In this document: one piece after another, positions 17,668 through 27,157 of the stretch
Position numbering within the stretch: position 1 is the stretch's first letter
How the letters are laid out: each line of letters starts with the position of its first letter
DNA from: Luteibacter yeojuensis
Lineage (GTDB): Bacteria > Pseudomonadota > Gammaproteobacteria > Xanthomonadales > Rhodanobacteraceae
Assembly (NCBI RefSeq): GCF_011742875.1
Contig: NZ_JAAQTL010000001.1
Coordinates: 930,001-994,000 of the forward strand
Reading direction: 5' to 3'
Length of the DNA: 64,000 nucleotides
Translations under genes and position numbers: made by a program
Notes under the pieces: generated by a model
Database searches by the model: none
What the model was told of the DNA's origin: nothing
What the model saw: only the letters and a program-made list of their open reading frames with translations

Positions 17668-18681
17668 TCAGGGTGCGATGGCGGTGGAGCCGCGGATCTG
17701 CAGCGAGAACGGAACCTGTACCAGCCGCCCGGTTCCGTGGCCGCGCAAGACGCTCAACAGTTGTTCGGCCGCGATCTTCCCCATCTCCCGACTGGGTTGC
17801 TCGACGGTCGTGAGCGCCGGCCAGAGCTGACGCGAGAGCGGCGTGTCGTCGAAGCCGCAGACCGAGAGGTCATGCGGCACTTTCAAGCCGTACTCCCCCG
17901 CCGCCCACATCACGCCGGTGGCCATGTCGTCATTGGCGGCAAACACCGCCGTCGGCCGCTCGGGCAATGAAAACAGTTGCCGTGCCGCCTCCACACCGGA
18001 GCCGAATGTAAATGCGCCCTGCACCACCAGCGACGGATCCTCCGGCAGGCCCGCGGCGGCCATCGCGTCGCGATAGCCCGCCAGTCGCCAACGGCTGGCA
18101 CCGTGATCGGCGATGCCGAGCACATGGGCGATCCGCCTGTGGCCCAGCCCAAGGAGGTGCTCCACGATCGCGCGCGCGGCGCGCTGCTCGTCCATCGTCA
18201 CGCCCACCGTCTTGCCGCGCCGGAGCGGCGACACACTGGCGTAGGGCACGTCGCGCTCGCGCAGGCGTTTCAGCAGCGGCGCATAGTCGGTAATCGGCGG
18301 CGTCAGCACGACACCGTCGGGATGATGGTCGGAAATGAGCGCGTCGAAGCGGCGGATGAAATCGGCATCGCGCATGCGCAGCGGGCGCACCATCATGCTG
18401 TAGCGATGTGCGTCGCAGGCCTCGAGCACGCCATCCTGGATCTCGGCCAGGTAGGTCGACGCCGGGTTGTCGTTGTTATCGTACAGCATGGCGATCAGGA
18501 ACGAGCGTTTGCCCGCCAGGCTGCGTGCCGACGGATTCGGGCGATAGTCCATCGCCTCCATGGCGGCACGCACGCGCTGACGCGTGGCGTCGGTCACGTT
18601 GGCCTCGTCATTGAGCACGCGCGACACCGTCTTGGGCGATACGCCGGCTGTGCGCGCCACGTCTTCGAGGCGTACCCGCAT
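17668..18681 (-). CDS. LacI-family sugar-responsive repressor
   Basis: This 337-residue regulator has the LacI helix-turn-helix at the start (VRLEDVARTAGVSPKTVSRVLN) with the hinge-region YRPNPSARSLAG, then a periplasmic-binding-like effector domain (residues about 60-335). ATG 18681 has GGAG upstream and puts the HTH at residue 5, as in the family. It lies between GH3 and the divergent sugar permease and should control both sides. The nearby TGACAGCGCTGTCA palindrome is its probable operator. The effector is likely a glucose- or cellobiose-type sugar. Confidence 0.92.
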   Translation of the reverse strand: MRVRLEDVARTAGVSPKTVSRVLNDEANVTDATRQRVRAAMEAMDYRPNPSARSLAGKRSFLIAMLYDNNDNPASTYLAEIQDGVLEACDAHRYSMMVRPLRMRDADFIRRFDALISDHHPDGVVLTPPITDYAPLLKRLRERDVPYASVSPLRRGKTVGVTMDEQRAARAIVEHLLGLGHRRIAHVLGIADHGASRWRLAGYRDAMAAAGLPEDPSLVVQGAFTFGSGVEAARQLFSLPERPTAVFAANDDMATGVMWAAGEYGLKVPHDLSVCGFDDTPLSRQLWPALTTVEQPSREMGKIAAEQLLSVLRGHGTGRLVQVPFSLQIRGSTAIAP

Positions 18682-18759
18682 GGATTCTCCGCTGTCATCA
18701 CGCTGTCGGGCGACTATGCCGCCAGTCCCCTCTCCTTTACAAGGACGATGGGGGGCCTC

Positions 18760-18779
18760 CATGCTGCGACCGCAGCATG
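18760..18779. repeat. Inverted repeat in the lacI/permease divergent region
   Basis: CATGCTGCG and CGCAGCATG form perfect 9-base arms around a 2-base centre. The repeat lies 48 bases upstream of the short ORF that precedes the sugar permease. It could be an operator or a hairpin in the permease leader. It differs from the LacI-type palindrome at 17601. Confidence 0.4.
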
Positions 18780-18826
18780 CGGGATGGGCCGGGCCATGAC
18801 ATAACTGTTGCTGGAGGAGGTCACCC

Positions 18827-18871
18827 ATGATCCGGATCAACCACAGTGCGGGCCGGCTCCGCGCATGCTGA
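18827..18871 (+). CDS. Possible 14-codon upstream (leader) ORF of the sugar permease
   Basis: An ATG at 18827 sits 6 bases after a near-perfect GGAGGAGG ribosome site (18813-18820) and opens a 14-codon frame (MIRINHSAGRLRAC). It ends at TGA 18869-18871, one base after the permease ATG (18865-18867). The permease itself has no ribosome site, so ribosomes ending this ORF may restart on it. Whether the peptide matters is unknown. Confidence 0.45.
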   Translation: MIRINHSAGRLRAC

Positions 18872-20400
18872 GCCCGTCGCCGACCGAGGTCGCCTCGCGG
18901 CACGCCATCCATGCGCGCGACCAGGCGCGGAAGACCGAAAAATCGTCACTGTCGTTCTGGCAGATATGGAACATGTGCTTCGGCTTCGTCGGCCTGCAAT
19001 TCGGCCTCGCGTTGCAGAACGCGAACGTCAGCCGGATCTTCCAGACCCTCGGCGCGAGCGTTAACGACATCCCCGCCCTTTGGATCGCCGCACCGCTCAC
19101 GGGGCTGATCGTCCAACCGATCGTCGGCCACTATTCCGACCGCACCTGGAATCGCCTCGGCCGGCGCCGGCCCTACTTCCTGGCCGGAGCGGTGTTTGCC
19201 TCTGTCGCCCTCCTGTGGATGCCGAACGCGCCTGCGCTGTGGATGGCGGCGGGTCTGCTCTGGATCCTGGATGCGTCGATCAACGTCTCGATGGAACCGT
19301 TCCGCGCGCTGGTCGGCGATCAACTGCCCACGCGCCAGCGCCCCATCGGCTACGCGATGCAGAGTTTCTTCATTGGCGCCGGTGCCGTGGTCGCCTCCAT
19401 CCTGCCCTGGGTCCTGGCCCGGTTCGGGGTCGCGAACGTGGCTGCGGACGGAGGCATCCCCGATACGGTGAAGTACGCGTTCTACGGTGGCGGCGCGGTA
19501 CTGCTGGGCGCGGTGCTCTGGACCATCCTGGTCACGCGCGAATACACGCCCGCCCAACTGCGGTCGTTTACCGATCACGTGCCCGAAGGGCCCTCGGTGG
19601 ACGTATCGCGTGCCGGACGGCCGGGCCTGCTGCTGCTCTCGGCCGGCATCGCGATACTGTTCGCGATCGGGTATTTCGGACTGGAAAAGGAGGTCTACCT
19701 GCTGGCCGCGGGGCTGATCGCGTTCGGTCTCCTGCTTACCTGGCTCGGGCGCACCCGCAGCCGCGGCATGCTGCGCGAGGTGATGGGAGACCTCTACGGC
19801 ATGCCCGGCTCGATGCGCCGGCTGGCCGGGGTCCAGTTGTTCTCGTGGTTCTCGCTGTTTGCGATGTGGATCTACACCACCGCGGGCGTGACCCAGACGA
19901 TTTACGCCACCACCGATACCGCCTCCTCCGCCTATAACGAGGGAGCCAACTGGGTCGGCGTGCTGTTCGCCGCGTACAACGGATTCGGAGCGCTGGCCGC
20001 GGCGGTCATCCCCCTCATGGTGCGGCGATGGGGCCTGCGGATCAGTCACGTGACGAATCTGTGCCTTGGCGGAGCGGGACTGCTCTCTTTCCTCTTTATC
20101 CGCGATCCGCACTGGCTGCTCGCGTCGATGGCCGGTGTCGGCTTCGCCTGGGCCTCGATCCTCTCGCTGCCTTACGCGTTGCTCTCCGACAGCGTGCCGA
20201 CCGCGAAGATGGGCGTCTACATGGGCATCTTCAACTTCTTCATCGTGATTCCGCAGGTGCTCGCCGCCAGCGTCCTGGGCCTGCTGCTGCGACTTTGCTT
20301 TCGCAACCAGCCTATCTGGGCGCTCGGCCTGGGCGGAGCCGGCCTGCTCGTCGCCGCCTTGTGCACGCTGTACATCCCCGAGCCCGAACGCCGGACATAA
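18865..20400 (+). CDS. MFS sugar permease (GPH/SUC-like)
   Basis: This permease of about 511 residues has 12 membrane segments. The family marker VGHYSDRTWNRLGRRRPYFLAG after helix 2 is typical of the sucrose/maltose-type branch of the MFS found in xanthomonads. It would bring the sugar released by the neighbouring glycosidases into the cytosol. An in-frame TTG at 18808 could extend it, but that would place the ribosome site inside the gene, so ATG 18865 is preferred. It is divergent from lacI, and the GH35 gene follows 121 bases later. Confidence 0.87.
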   Translation: MLSPSPTEVASRHAIHARDQARKTEKSSLSFWQIWNMCFGFVGLQFGLALQNANVSRIFQTLGASVNDIPALWIAAPLTGLIVQPIVGHYSDRTWNRLGRRRPYFLAGAVFASVALLWMPNAPALWMAAGLLWILDASINVSMEPFRALVGDQLPTRQRPIGYAMQSFFIGAGAVVASILPWVLARFGVANVAADGGIPDTVKYAFYGGGAVLLGAVLWTILVTREYTPAQLRSFTDHVPEGPSVDVSRAGRPGLLLLSAGIAILFAIGYFGLEKEVYLLAAGLIAFGLLLTWLGRTRSRGMLREVMGDLYGMPGSMRRLAGVQLFSWFSLFAMWIYTTAGVTQTIYATTDTASSAYNEGANWVGVLFAAYNGFGALAAAVIPLMVRRWGLRISHVTNLCLGGAGLLSFLFIRDPHWLLASMAGVGFAWASILSLPYALLSDSVPTAKMGVYMGIFNFFIVIPQVLAASVLGLLLRLCFRNQPIWALGLGGAGLLVAALCTLYIPEPERRT

Positions 20401-20521
20401 GCGAGCGCGCGGCGCGCGTTCCCGGCTCGGAGACGAATTACCCAAAGTTGCATAAATACCCAATCTCACCCATCCTTTCCGCGACGCCGCAGGGCGCGCT
20501 GTCGTCGATCGGAGGGTGGGT

Positions 20522-23407
20522 ATGATCTCGTTTCGCTGGGCCGGCGTCGCGCTGGCGCTATGGGGCGCATCGAGCGCCATGGCGGCGCCCGCGCATACCG
20601 TCACGTATGACCGTTACTCGCTCATCGTCGACGGGAAGCCCATGTACCTCTGGTCGGGCTCGTTCCATTACTGGCGGCTGCCGTCCCCCGACCTCTGGCT
20701 CGACGTATTGCAGAAGATGAAGGCCGCCGGCTTCAACGCCGTGGAGATCTACTTCGACTGGGGCTACCACTCGCCTCGACGGGGCGTCTACGACTTCTCC
20801 GGCATCCGCGACGTGGATCGCCTGCTCGACATGGCGCGCGACGTCGGCATCTATGTCATCGCGCGCCCGGGCCCATACATCAATGCGGAAACCGATGCGG
20901 GCGGCTTTCCCGGATGGCTGGTGACCACGGCGGGCAAGCCGCGCTCCACCTCGCCCGAATACACCGCGGCATACCGTGAATGGATGACGCAGATCGACCG
21001 GATCATCGCGCGTCATCAGGTCACCGACGGCCGCGGCACCGTTCTGCTCTACCAGGTCGAGAACGAACTCTACGACGAGTCGGCCGACACCCGCCGCTAC
21101 ATGCAGGATCTCGAGGACAAGGCACGCGCGGACGGCATCACCGTGCCGCTCACGGGCAACCATAACGGCAATTTCGTCCAGGGGCTGGGCGCGACCGATA
21201 TCCCGGGCCACGATTCCTATCCGCTCGATTTCGACTGCACGCGTCCGGAACGCTGGAACGCCATCTACGACTTCAGCGCCGAGCGTCGGGAACTCACGCG
21301 CACGCCGCTGTTCTTTCCGGAATACCAGGGTGGCGCGTTCGACGTCTGGGGCGGCCCGGGTTACGCGGCCTGCCGCGCGCTCACCGGGCCGGCCTTCGAG
21401 CGCGTGTTCTACGAGTCGGTCATGGCGGCCGGATCGACGATGCAGAACTTCTACATGACCTACGGAGGCATCAACTGGGGCTGGTTGTCGTCGCCGGGCG
21501 TGTATACGTCGTACGACTACGGTGCCGCTATCACGGCCAGCCGCCAGCTCACGCCCAAGTACGACCAGCAGAAGCTCATCGGCTACATGACGCGTGCGGT
21601 GGCACCGCTGGCCCGGACGGATGCAATCGGTACCTCGGTGCCGGACAACCGGCGCCTTCAGGTCACCGCGCGGATCAATCCGGACGACGGCACGCGCTTC
21701 TACTTCCTGCGTCATGCGGAGGCCCAGGATACGAGCGACGATGCCACGCACCTCAAGATCGTGTTGAACGATAGGGGCGAAACCACGATTCCGGAGCAAC
21801 CCGGTACCACGATCCATATCGCCGGACGCGATGCCAAGGTCTTGCTGGCCGATTATCGCTTTGGAAAGCAAAGCCTCGCCTATTCCACGTCGGAGCTGCT
21901 GACCCAGCTGCGGCTGGGTACACGCGACCTGGCTGTTTTTTATGGCCGTCACGGCGAAGACGGCGAGACCGTCCTGCGTTATCCGTCCGAACCGAAGACA
22001 CGGGTCCTCCAAGGCAAGGTGACGACACACTGGGATGCTGCCACGCATTCGCTGCGGCTCAATTACCGCCACGACGGCCTGGCACGAGTGGCCATCGATC
22101 AGGGCGATACCTCATTGCTCCTGTTGGTCGGCGACAACGAGGCCGCCATCCGGTTCTGGCAGCTGGACACGGTGGATGGCCCGGTGCTGGTTCGCGGTCC
22201 CTACCTTGTACGCGGTGCCGTTCGCTCGGGCGACACCATCGCGCTCACCGGCGATACCGACCAGGCGGGCGAGGTGGAGTTGTTCGGCCTTCCCGACACG
22301 CGGCACGTCTCCTGGAACGGTGTGCCGGTCGACACCGTTACGACGGCGTCTGCCAGCCTGCTTGCCCATGTCGATGGACCGGCGCCCGTATCGCTTCCCC
22401 GCCTCGAGAACTGGCGAGTGAGCGATGGTGCGCCGGAGATCGCACCCACATTCGACGACAGCGGCTGGCTCACCACCGACCGCACCAGCTCGCCTAATCC
22501 GTACTGGAACCATCGGCTGCCGATCCTCGACAGCGATGCCTACGGCTTCCACCACGGCAATGTGTGGTATCGCGGACATTTCCGGGCGACCGGCAAGGAG
22601 ATCGGCATCCGCCTGTCCGCCAACATGGGGGTGCATCTGGGTAACCACGGCATCTTCACCGCGTGGCTCAACGGCCATTTCCTCGGCAACAACCCCAGCG
22701 GCGCGCAACAGTTCGCCATCGACCCGGCCTGGTTGAAGAAAGGCGGCGACAACGTCACCGCGGTGCTGGTGGACAACCACGGCCATCTCCAGGAGGAGCA
22801 CAACGGTGCTTTCCGCGAGCCGCGCGGCCTCCTGTCGGCCACCTTTGCCAACGCCGCCACCGACATCCAGTGGAAGATCCAGGGAAACCTCGGAGGGGAA
22901 AACCTGCCCGACCCCATGCGGGGCCCGTTCAACGCGGGTGGCCTGTACGGAGAACGCATGGGCTGGCAGATGCCCGGCTTCGCCGATGCGAAGTGGGAAA
23001 CCACCACCTTGCCGCATGCCACCGACAAGCCTGGCGTCGACTGGTACCGCACCACCTTCCGTCTCGACCTGCCTGCCGGACAGGACGTACCGATCGCCTT
23101 GCGCATCCACGATCTGGCGTCCCATCACTACCGCGCCATCGTCTTCATCAACGGCTGGCAGATCGGTCGGTATATCAGCGACGTCGGACCGCAGACCGAT
23201 TTCGAGCTGCCTTCCGGGCTGCTGAACCCGCACGGAAACAACACCATCGCCATCGCCGCCTGGAGCACCGCGCACGACGGCGGCCTGGGCGAGGTATCGC
23301 TGGTGCTGCAGGGCAATTACCGGACCTCGCTTGTTCCCAACCCGCCACCTTTTGCAAGCGATAGACTGCCCGCCACAGACCTGCCCGACCAAGGCCGACA
23401 TGACTGA
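20522..23407 (+). CDS. GH35 beta-galactosidase, exported
   Basis: This 961-residue enzyme removes terminal beta-galactose from oligo- or polysaccharides. A signal peptide (VALALWGASSAMAAPA) precedes the GH35 barrel. The acid/base E182 in QVENEL and the nucleophile E267 in FFPEYQGG are in place, and the ARPGPYINAE segment is family-typical. C-terminal jelly-roll domains follow, with WYRGHF and WYRTTFRLDLP in the two copies. ATG 20522 has GGAGG 6 bases upstream. It ends within the next gene (8-base overlap). It fits breakdown of plant galactosyl-glucans. Confidence 0.93.
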   Translation: MISFRWAGVALALWGASSAMAAPAHTVTYDRYSLIVDGKPMYLWSGSFHYWRLPSPDLWLDVLQKMKAAGFNAVEIYFDWGYHSPRRGVYDFSGIRDVDRLLDMARDVGIYVIARPGPYINAETDAGGFPGWLVTTAGKPRSTSPEYTAAYREWMTQIDRIIARHQVTDGRGTVLLYQVENELYDESADTRRYMQDLEDKARADGITVPLTGNHNGNFVQGLGATDIPGHDSYPLDFDCTRPERWNAIYDFSAERRELTRTPLFFPEYQGGAFDVWGGPGYAACRALTGPAFERVFYESVMAAGSTMQNFYMTYGGINWGWLSSPGVYTSYDYGAAITASRQLTPKYDQQKLIGYMTRAVAPLARTDAIGTSVPDNRRLQVTARINPDDGTRFYFLRHAEAQDTSDDATHLKIVLNDRGETTIPEQPGTTIHIAGRDAKVLLADYRFGKQSLAYSTSELLTQLRLGTRDLAVFYGRHGEDGETVLRYPSEPKTRVLQGKVTTHWDAATHSLRLNYRHDGLARVAIDQGDTSLLLLVGDNEAAIRFWQLDTVDGPVLVRGPYLVRGAVRSGDTIALTGDTDQAGEVELFGLPDTRHVSWNGVPVDTVTTASASLLAHVDGPAPVSLPRLENWRVSDGAPEIAPTFDDSGWLTTDRTSSPNPYWNHRLPILDSDAYGFHHGNVWYRGHFRATGKEIGIRLSANMGVHLGNHGIFTAWLNGHFLGNNPSGAQQFAIDPAWLKKGGDNVTAVLVDNHGHLQEEHNGAFREPRGLLSATFANAATDIQWKIQGNLGGENLPDPMRGPFNAGGLYGERMGWQMPGFADAKWETTTLPHATDKPGVDWYRTTFRLDLPAGQDVPIALRIHDLASHHYRAIVFINGWQIGRYISDVGPQTDFELPSGLLNPHGNNTIAIAAWSTAHDGGLGEVSLVLQGNYRTSLVPNPPPFASDRLPATDLPDQGRHD

Positions 23408-24098
23408 CGCCCTCGAAAGCCGGCACTACCGCCTCTCCGCCTACTGCATACTTTTCTTTGTGGCCGTGCAGACATTCCAGGAGCTGGGTTCTCGCTTCTG
23501 GATCCCCGAGGCTCAGGGACCGGAGCAGGAGCTCCTGGTTTACCTGCTGACGATCGACCGCGTGCGCGCCCTGCTCGTCCTGCTGTCGATCATCCTGCTG
23601 GTCGTGCCTTACACGGTCATTGCCGTGCGTTACGCGGGCCGGCTACCCGTGGTGGCGATCATCGGGTTTACCGGCATGCTTGGTTTCGTCGGGTTCGAGA
23701 TATTGCACAGAAGCGTCGATTACTTCGTCGTTGGACGCCAATGGGCGACGGCGCTGGAAGCATCCGGGGGCGCCGGCTCCAATCCAGCGATCCTCGCCCA
23801 GTATGTATTGTGGAGCGGCTTCGCGCGTGGTCTCTACTTCCCGCTGATGCTCTCGTATATGGGATGTTCCATCGCTTTCTTCTACGCGACGATGCGCGAT
23901 AAAGGTATGTGGGCACGGTTGGCCTCGTTTGCATTTGCGCTGAATGCGCTACGACTGCTCGCGAGGATGACCAGCACCTACGGCGGCGCGACCTGGCTCG
24001 ATCCCATCAACAACACGGCGTACTTCCCATTCGTATTTGTGATAAACAGCCTGCTCGCCACGTGGCTATTCCACCTTGCAGGTCGCACCCGTGAATGA
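23400..24098 (+). CDS. Integral membrane protein, family not recognised
   Basis: This 232-residue protein has about six hydrophobic segments, for example YCILFFVAVQTF, VRALLVLLSIILLVVPYTVIA, VVAIIGFTGMLGFVGFEIL and YFPFVFVINSLLATWLF. I do not recognise the family. It starts inside the last codons of the GH35 gene (8-base overlap) and its stop lies inside the first codons of the CPXCG gene, so it belongs to the same transcript. No motif suggests a substrate. The start at 23400 is supported only by the coupling. Confidence 0.65.
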   Translation: MTDALESRHYRLSAYCILFFVAVQTFQELGSRFWIPEAQGPEQELLVYLLTIDRVRALLVLLSIILLVVPYTVIAVRYAGRLPVVAIIGFTGMLGFVGFEILHRSVDYFVVGRQWATALEASGGAGSNPAILAQYVLWSGFARGLYFPLMLSYMGCSIAFFYATMRDKGMWARLASFAFALNALRLLARMTSTYGGATWLDPINNTAYFPFVFVINSLLATWLFHLAGRTRE

Positions 24099-24282
24099 GT
24101 TTACCGACATCGCATGTCCCTACTGCGGCGAGATCATCGAGGTGGTCGTGGATGTCTCCGCAGGGAGCCAGACTTATATTGAGGATTGCCAGGTGTGCTG
24201 CCGCCCGATCACGATCCGGCTAACCGTGGATGAAGGCGACGAATCCTTCACGGTTTCCGCCTTTACGGAGAACGACGGCTAG
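24091..24282 (+). CDS. CPXCG-motif small cysteine-rich protein
   Basis: This 63-residue protein carries CPYCGE near the N-terminus and CQVCCRPI further on, a four-cysteine zinc-ribbon-like pattern of the CPXCG family found in proteobacteria. Function in the family is unknown. The GTG at 24091 overlaps the preceding stop and gives the usual N-terminus (NEFTDIACPYCGE). The last 20 bases overlap the convergent glycosyltransferase gene. Confidence 0.85.
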   Translation: MNEFTDIACPYCGEIIEVVVDVSAGSQTYIEDCQVCCRPITIRLTVDEGDESFTVSAFTENDG

Positions 24283-25852
24283 GCTGGACCTGTTCGAGGT
24301 CGGCTGCCGGTACCAGGCCGGCCCAACCGTCGGTCAGTACGAGCGCGGCATTCACTAGCGGATGGAGCCGACCGTGGCTGGCATGGACAAGTGCGTAGCC
24401 TTGCGGATTGGATTCGATCCAGGCTGCCTTTTCGCCGATCACGGGCAAGGGCTTCTGCAATCTCGCCAGGTAATTGACAAGACCGGGCTCGCCGCTCGTC
24501 ACGGCGACCGCGACGCCGTCGCGCTGGAGTGCCGCGACGACCGTCGCCAGTCGCTGCGGGTCCATGCGGGCCTTCAAATGGGTCCCGAGAAGCAGCACGA
24601 TCGATACCAGCGAGAGTAGCGCCGCGCACGAGGCGCGCATGAGGCGCTCGCGCTCGGGAGCCGCCTTCCACATCGTGAGCGAGGCACCGGCCAGGAGCAG
24701 CGTGGCAGAGGTGATGGCCGCGATATACCACGAGGCGTTCCCCTGCAGGCCGATGACGGCGGAGGCGGCGAGCCACGCCCAGGCCACGGCGGCCAGCAAC
24801 AGAAGCAGGCGCACACGGCCGAGCGCGAAGATCGCGGGTACTCTTTCGTGCATGGCCGACAACAGGAGCGCGACGCCCGGAAGCAGCGGAATGAGGTAGT
24901 GGACCTGTTTCCCGCTGACCAGCGAAAAGCCTGCGAGCGCCGGTAGCGATGCGGCCACGCCGAGCCGGGCCACCTTGTTCTTCGACACGCCGTGAAAAGC
25001 GGCTGCCGCCTGGCGCCATCTCAGCAAGAGCGACCACGGCAGGAGAAATGGCAGCAGCAAGGGAATGTACCAATACCAACCGCGCCTGTGATCGAAGCTT
25101 TCGGCCACTCGGCCTACCGATTGATGTATCAAGGTGTCTGCGATCGATGTGCCGTGGAAACGCGAAGCGCTCACCGCCGCCCAGACCGCCAGGGGCAGCG
25201 CCGCGATCACGAGTCCCACCAACAGGCCCTTGGTCATCCGTCCCGCGTGACCAAGGGGACGGCCATGCCACCAGCGCATGAGCAGGATGGGGCCGGCCAT
25301 ATGCAGAAGATACACCGGGCCTTTCGCCAGGAGGCCGAATGCGACGACGACGAGGAAGAACGCGTACCTTGGCCAGCGCCGGTCATGCAGCCATTGCACG
25401 AGGCCGAGGAGCCCCAGTGCCACGAAGCAAAGCAATGGAACGTCGAACATGACCACGGGGGAAAACGCGCCGAAGACGACGAACGGAAGCATCAGCCAGC
25501 CTGCGGATGCGGGATCGCGATGCCCCAGCACCCCGGCGATTCGCGACGTCGCGGCCACGGCGCCCGCGGCGAAAGCCACGCATACCAGGCGCGCGGCCAG
25601 CGTCGATACTCCAAAAAGCGACCATGCGGCATTGACGAGCCAGAACAGCAACGGCGACTTGTCCATATACGGCAAGTCGTTCAACGTCAGACCGATGGCG
25701 TTGCCGGTCCGGCGCATTTCCCACGCGATGGAAAGGTACCGGGTCTCGTCGATCGGGATGGGGGGAAGCATCGCGGCGGGGATCGTCCAAAGCAGCGCGA
25801 CCGCCCACGGACGATGCTTCAACCCGTCGAGGAACAGATGAAGATTCTTCAT
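24263..25852 (-). CDS. PMT/ArnT-like GT-C glycosyltransferase
   Basis: This 529-residue membrane protein has about 12 helices and the GT-C mark PIDETRYLSIAWEM in the first periplasmic loop, where the aspartate-glutamate pair is the catalytic base in PMT_2/ArnT-type enzymes. These enzymes use polyprenyl-phosphate sugars to modify lipid A, proteins or cell-wall polymers in the periplasm. The substrate is unknown. ATG 25852 is the first start that gives a normal N-terminus; 25900 is a possible longer one. The 3' end overlaps the CPXCG gene. Confidence 0.85.
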   Translation of the reverse strand: MKNLHLFLDGLKHRPWAVALLWTIPAAMLPPIPIDETRYLSIAWEMRRTGNAIGLTLNDLPYMDKSPLLFWLVNAAWSLFGVSTLAARLVCVAFAAGAVAATSRIAGVLGHRDPASAGWLMLPFVVFGAFSPVVMFDVPLLCFVALGLLGLVQWLHDRRWPRYAFFLVVVAFGLLAKGPVYLLHMAGPILLMRWWHGRPLGHAGRMTKGLLVGLVIAALPLAVWAAVSASRFHGTSIADTLIHQSVGRVAESFDHRRGWYWYIPLLLPFLLPWSLLLRWRQAAAAFHGVSKNKVARLGVAASLPALAGFSLVSGKQVHYLIPLLPGVALLLSAMHERVPAIFALGRVRLLLLLAAVAWAWLAASAVIGLQGNASWYIAAITSATLLLAGASLTMWKAAPERERLMRASCAALLSLVSIVLLLGTHLKARMDPQRLATVVAALQRDGVAVAVTSGEPGLVNYLARLQKPLPVIGEKAAWIESNPQGYALVHASHGRLHPLVNAALVLTDGWAGLVPAADLEQVQPSRRSP

Positions 25853-25983
25853 GCGCGAAAGCGTATTCGTCGCTCGCGTGAAGGATTGGTCACGCCCCAT
25901 CCGGTTCGACCTGATGTCGTGCGAAGAATCCAGAGATACGGCGTCACAGGGCCGTGCGGCAGGTTGCGGGCCGCTCAGGAGAC

Positions 25984-26000
25984 GTGCCCGAAACGGGCAC
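25984..26000. terminator. Short hairpin between araC-type and glycosyltransferase genes
   Basis: GTGCCCG and CGGGCAC form perfect 7-base arms around an AAA loop. It lies 100 bases after the stop of the AraC-type gene on the minus strand, but no T-run follows in either direction. It may be a weak terminator. Nothing else is evident in 25853-26099. Confidence 0.3.
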
Positions 26001-26099
26001 TCTTCCCGGAAGCGACATGAGAAAATTCCGAGCAACTCGCACACGGCCATCGTGGCGGCGATCGACTCACTCCACGGCTCAATCGAATGCCGCGGAGGA

Positions 26100-27056
26100 T
26101 CAAGCCAGGGCTTCGATGTCGCGGGCCAGACGACGCCAGTTTCCCGGTGTCATTCCCATCTTGCCGGTGAACGCACGCCGGAACGCGGCCACGGATCGAT
26201 AGCCGACCGTTTCCGCCACGGACTCGGTCGTCGTCGCCGGTTTCTTCAGTTCATTCGCGGCCAGGCTCATGCGGATATCGGCGAGCAGGTCGATGGCGGA
26301 GCGCCCGAGCATGTCCTGGAAGTGCCGCATGAAGGTGGCCCGCGACATGCTGCACAGCTCGGCCAGGTCGGGCAGGCTCCACGGCCGTGCCGGCTCGGCG
26401 AACATCGCCGCTACCGCGGGAGCGAGTCGTGGATGGCCTGCGAGGGCCAGCAGGCCTGTGGGAGCCTCGTCGGATTCGCTCGCCGCGCGAAGGGAGAGCG
26501 TGAACAATGCCGCGGTGAGCGCGTTGAGGATCGCATGCCCACCGAGTTTGTCGCCCGTGGACTCCAGGCGCATCAGTTCGAGGAGGCTGGCCAGGTGACT
26601 GGCGGCCGATCCGGCCCCCTCCTGCCCCATGGCGCGCACCACGAGCGCCGTGGGCAAATAATCGCGGATCAGCTGATTGTGTGGCGGCTCGATGAAGAAG
26701 CGCCCGCACAGCATGTCCAGGGGTTCGCCCGGACCGCCGTTTTCCTTGAGCGTCCATCCCCCGGGGCCCCGTCTTTCATGGACTTCCGCCGGCGCATGGC
26801 CGCTGCCGTCGTGCAGCACATAAGCGGAACCGTGGGGCAAAAGCACGATATCTCCCGCCAGCAACTCCCTGGACACGCCGGCTTCCAGGTCCTCGATGAC
26901 AGCCCTGCCCCTCAGCACGGCGTGGTAGGGAATCTCATGCGGTGCGGCGCGCGTGCGGTCGACACGCCACGGCGCACCGTAGACGCACCGGACCTCCAGC
27001 TGCCCGGTGACTGTGATCATATGGAGGAGTTGGCTTAGCCAGTCGGCTTCGGGCAT
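26100..27056 (-). CDS. AraC-family regulator with cupin-type N-terminal domain
   Basis: This 318-residue regulator has an N-terminal cupin_6 domain (residues about 1-190; HEIPYHAVLRGRAVIE and DIVLLPHGSAYVLHDGS are typical) and a C-terminal AraC double helix-turn-helix (WSLPDLAELCSMSRATFMRHFQDMLG and ESVAETVGYRSVAAFRRAFTGKMGMTPGNWR). This branch often controls neighbouring oxidoreductases or efflux genes. The ATG at 27056 begins directly with the domain. The next genes on this strand are unrelated, so its target is unclear; the efflux operon at 27641 is a candidate. Confidence 0.88.
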   Translation of the reverse strand: MPEADWLSQLLHMITVTGQLEVRCVYGAPWRVDRTRAAPHEIPYHAVLRGRAVIEDLEAGVSRELLAGDIVLLPHGSAYVLHDGSGHAPAEVHERRGPGGWTLKENGGPGEPLDMLCGRFFIEPPHNQLIRDYLPTALVVRAMGQEGAGSAASHLASLLELMRLESTGDKLGGHAILNALTAALFTLSLRAASESDEAPTGLLALAGHPRLAPAVAAMFAEPARPWSLPDLAELCSMSRATFMRHFQDMLGRSAIDLLADIRMSLAANELKKPATTTESVAETVGYRSVAAFRRAFTGKMGMTPGNWRRLARDIEALA

Positions 27057-27157
27057 GGCAGCGAGACCCGCATCGGCGCGGTGATCGATATGCTGCGCCT
27101 GCGGGCCCGCCGTTGATAAGAACCAAGAACGCGTTTCCCGGATGTACCGTGCCGCTT

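Noticed and set aside
18808..18864. TTG-initiated longer form of the sugar permease
   Set aside because: The ribosome site (18813-18820) would lie inside the coding region, and the added 19 residues have no family counterpart.
25984..26000. Strong rho-independent terminator
   Set aside because: The 7-base stem has no T-run after it on either strand, so it is kept only as a low-confidence hairpin.
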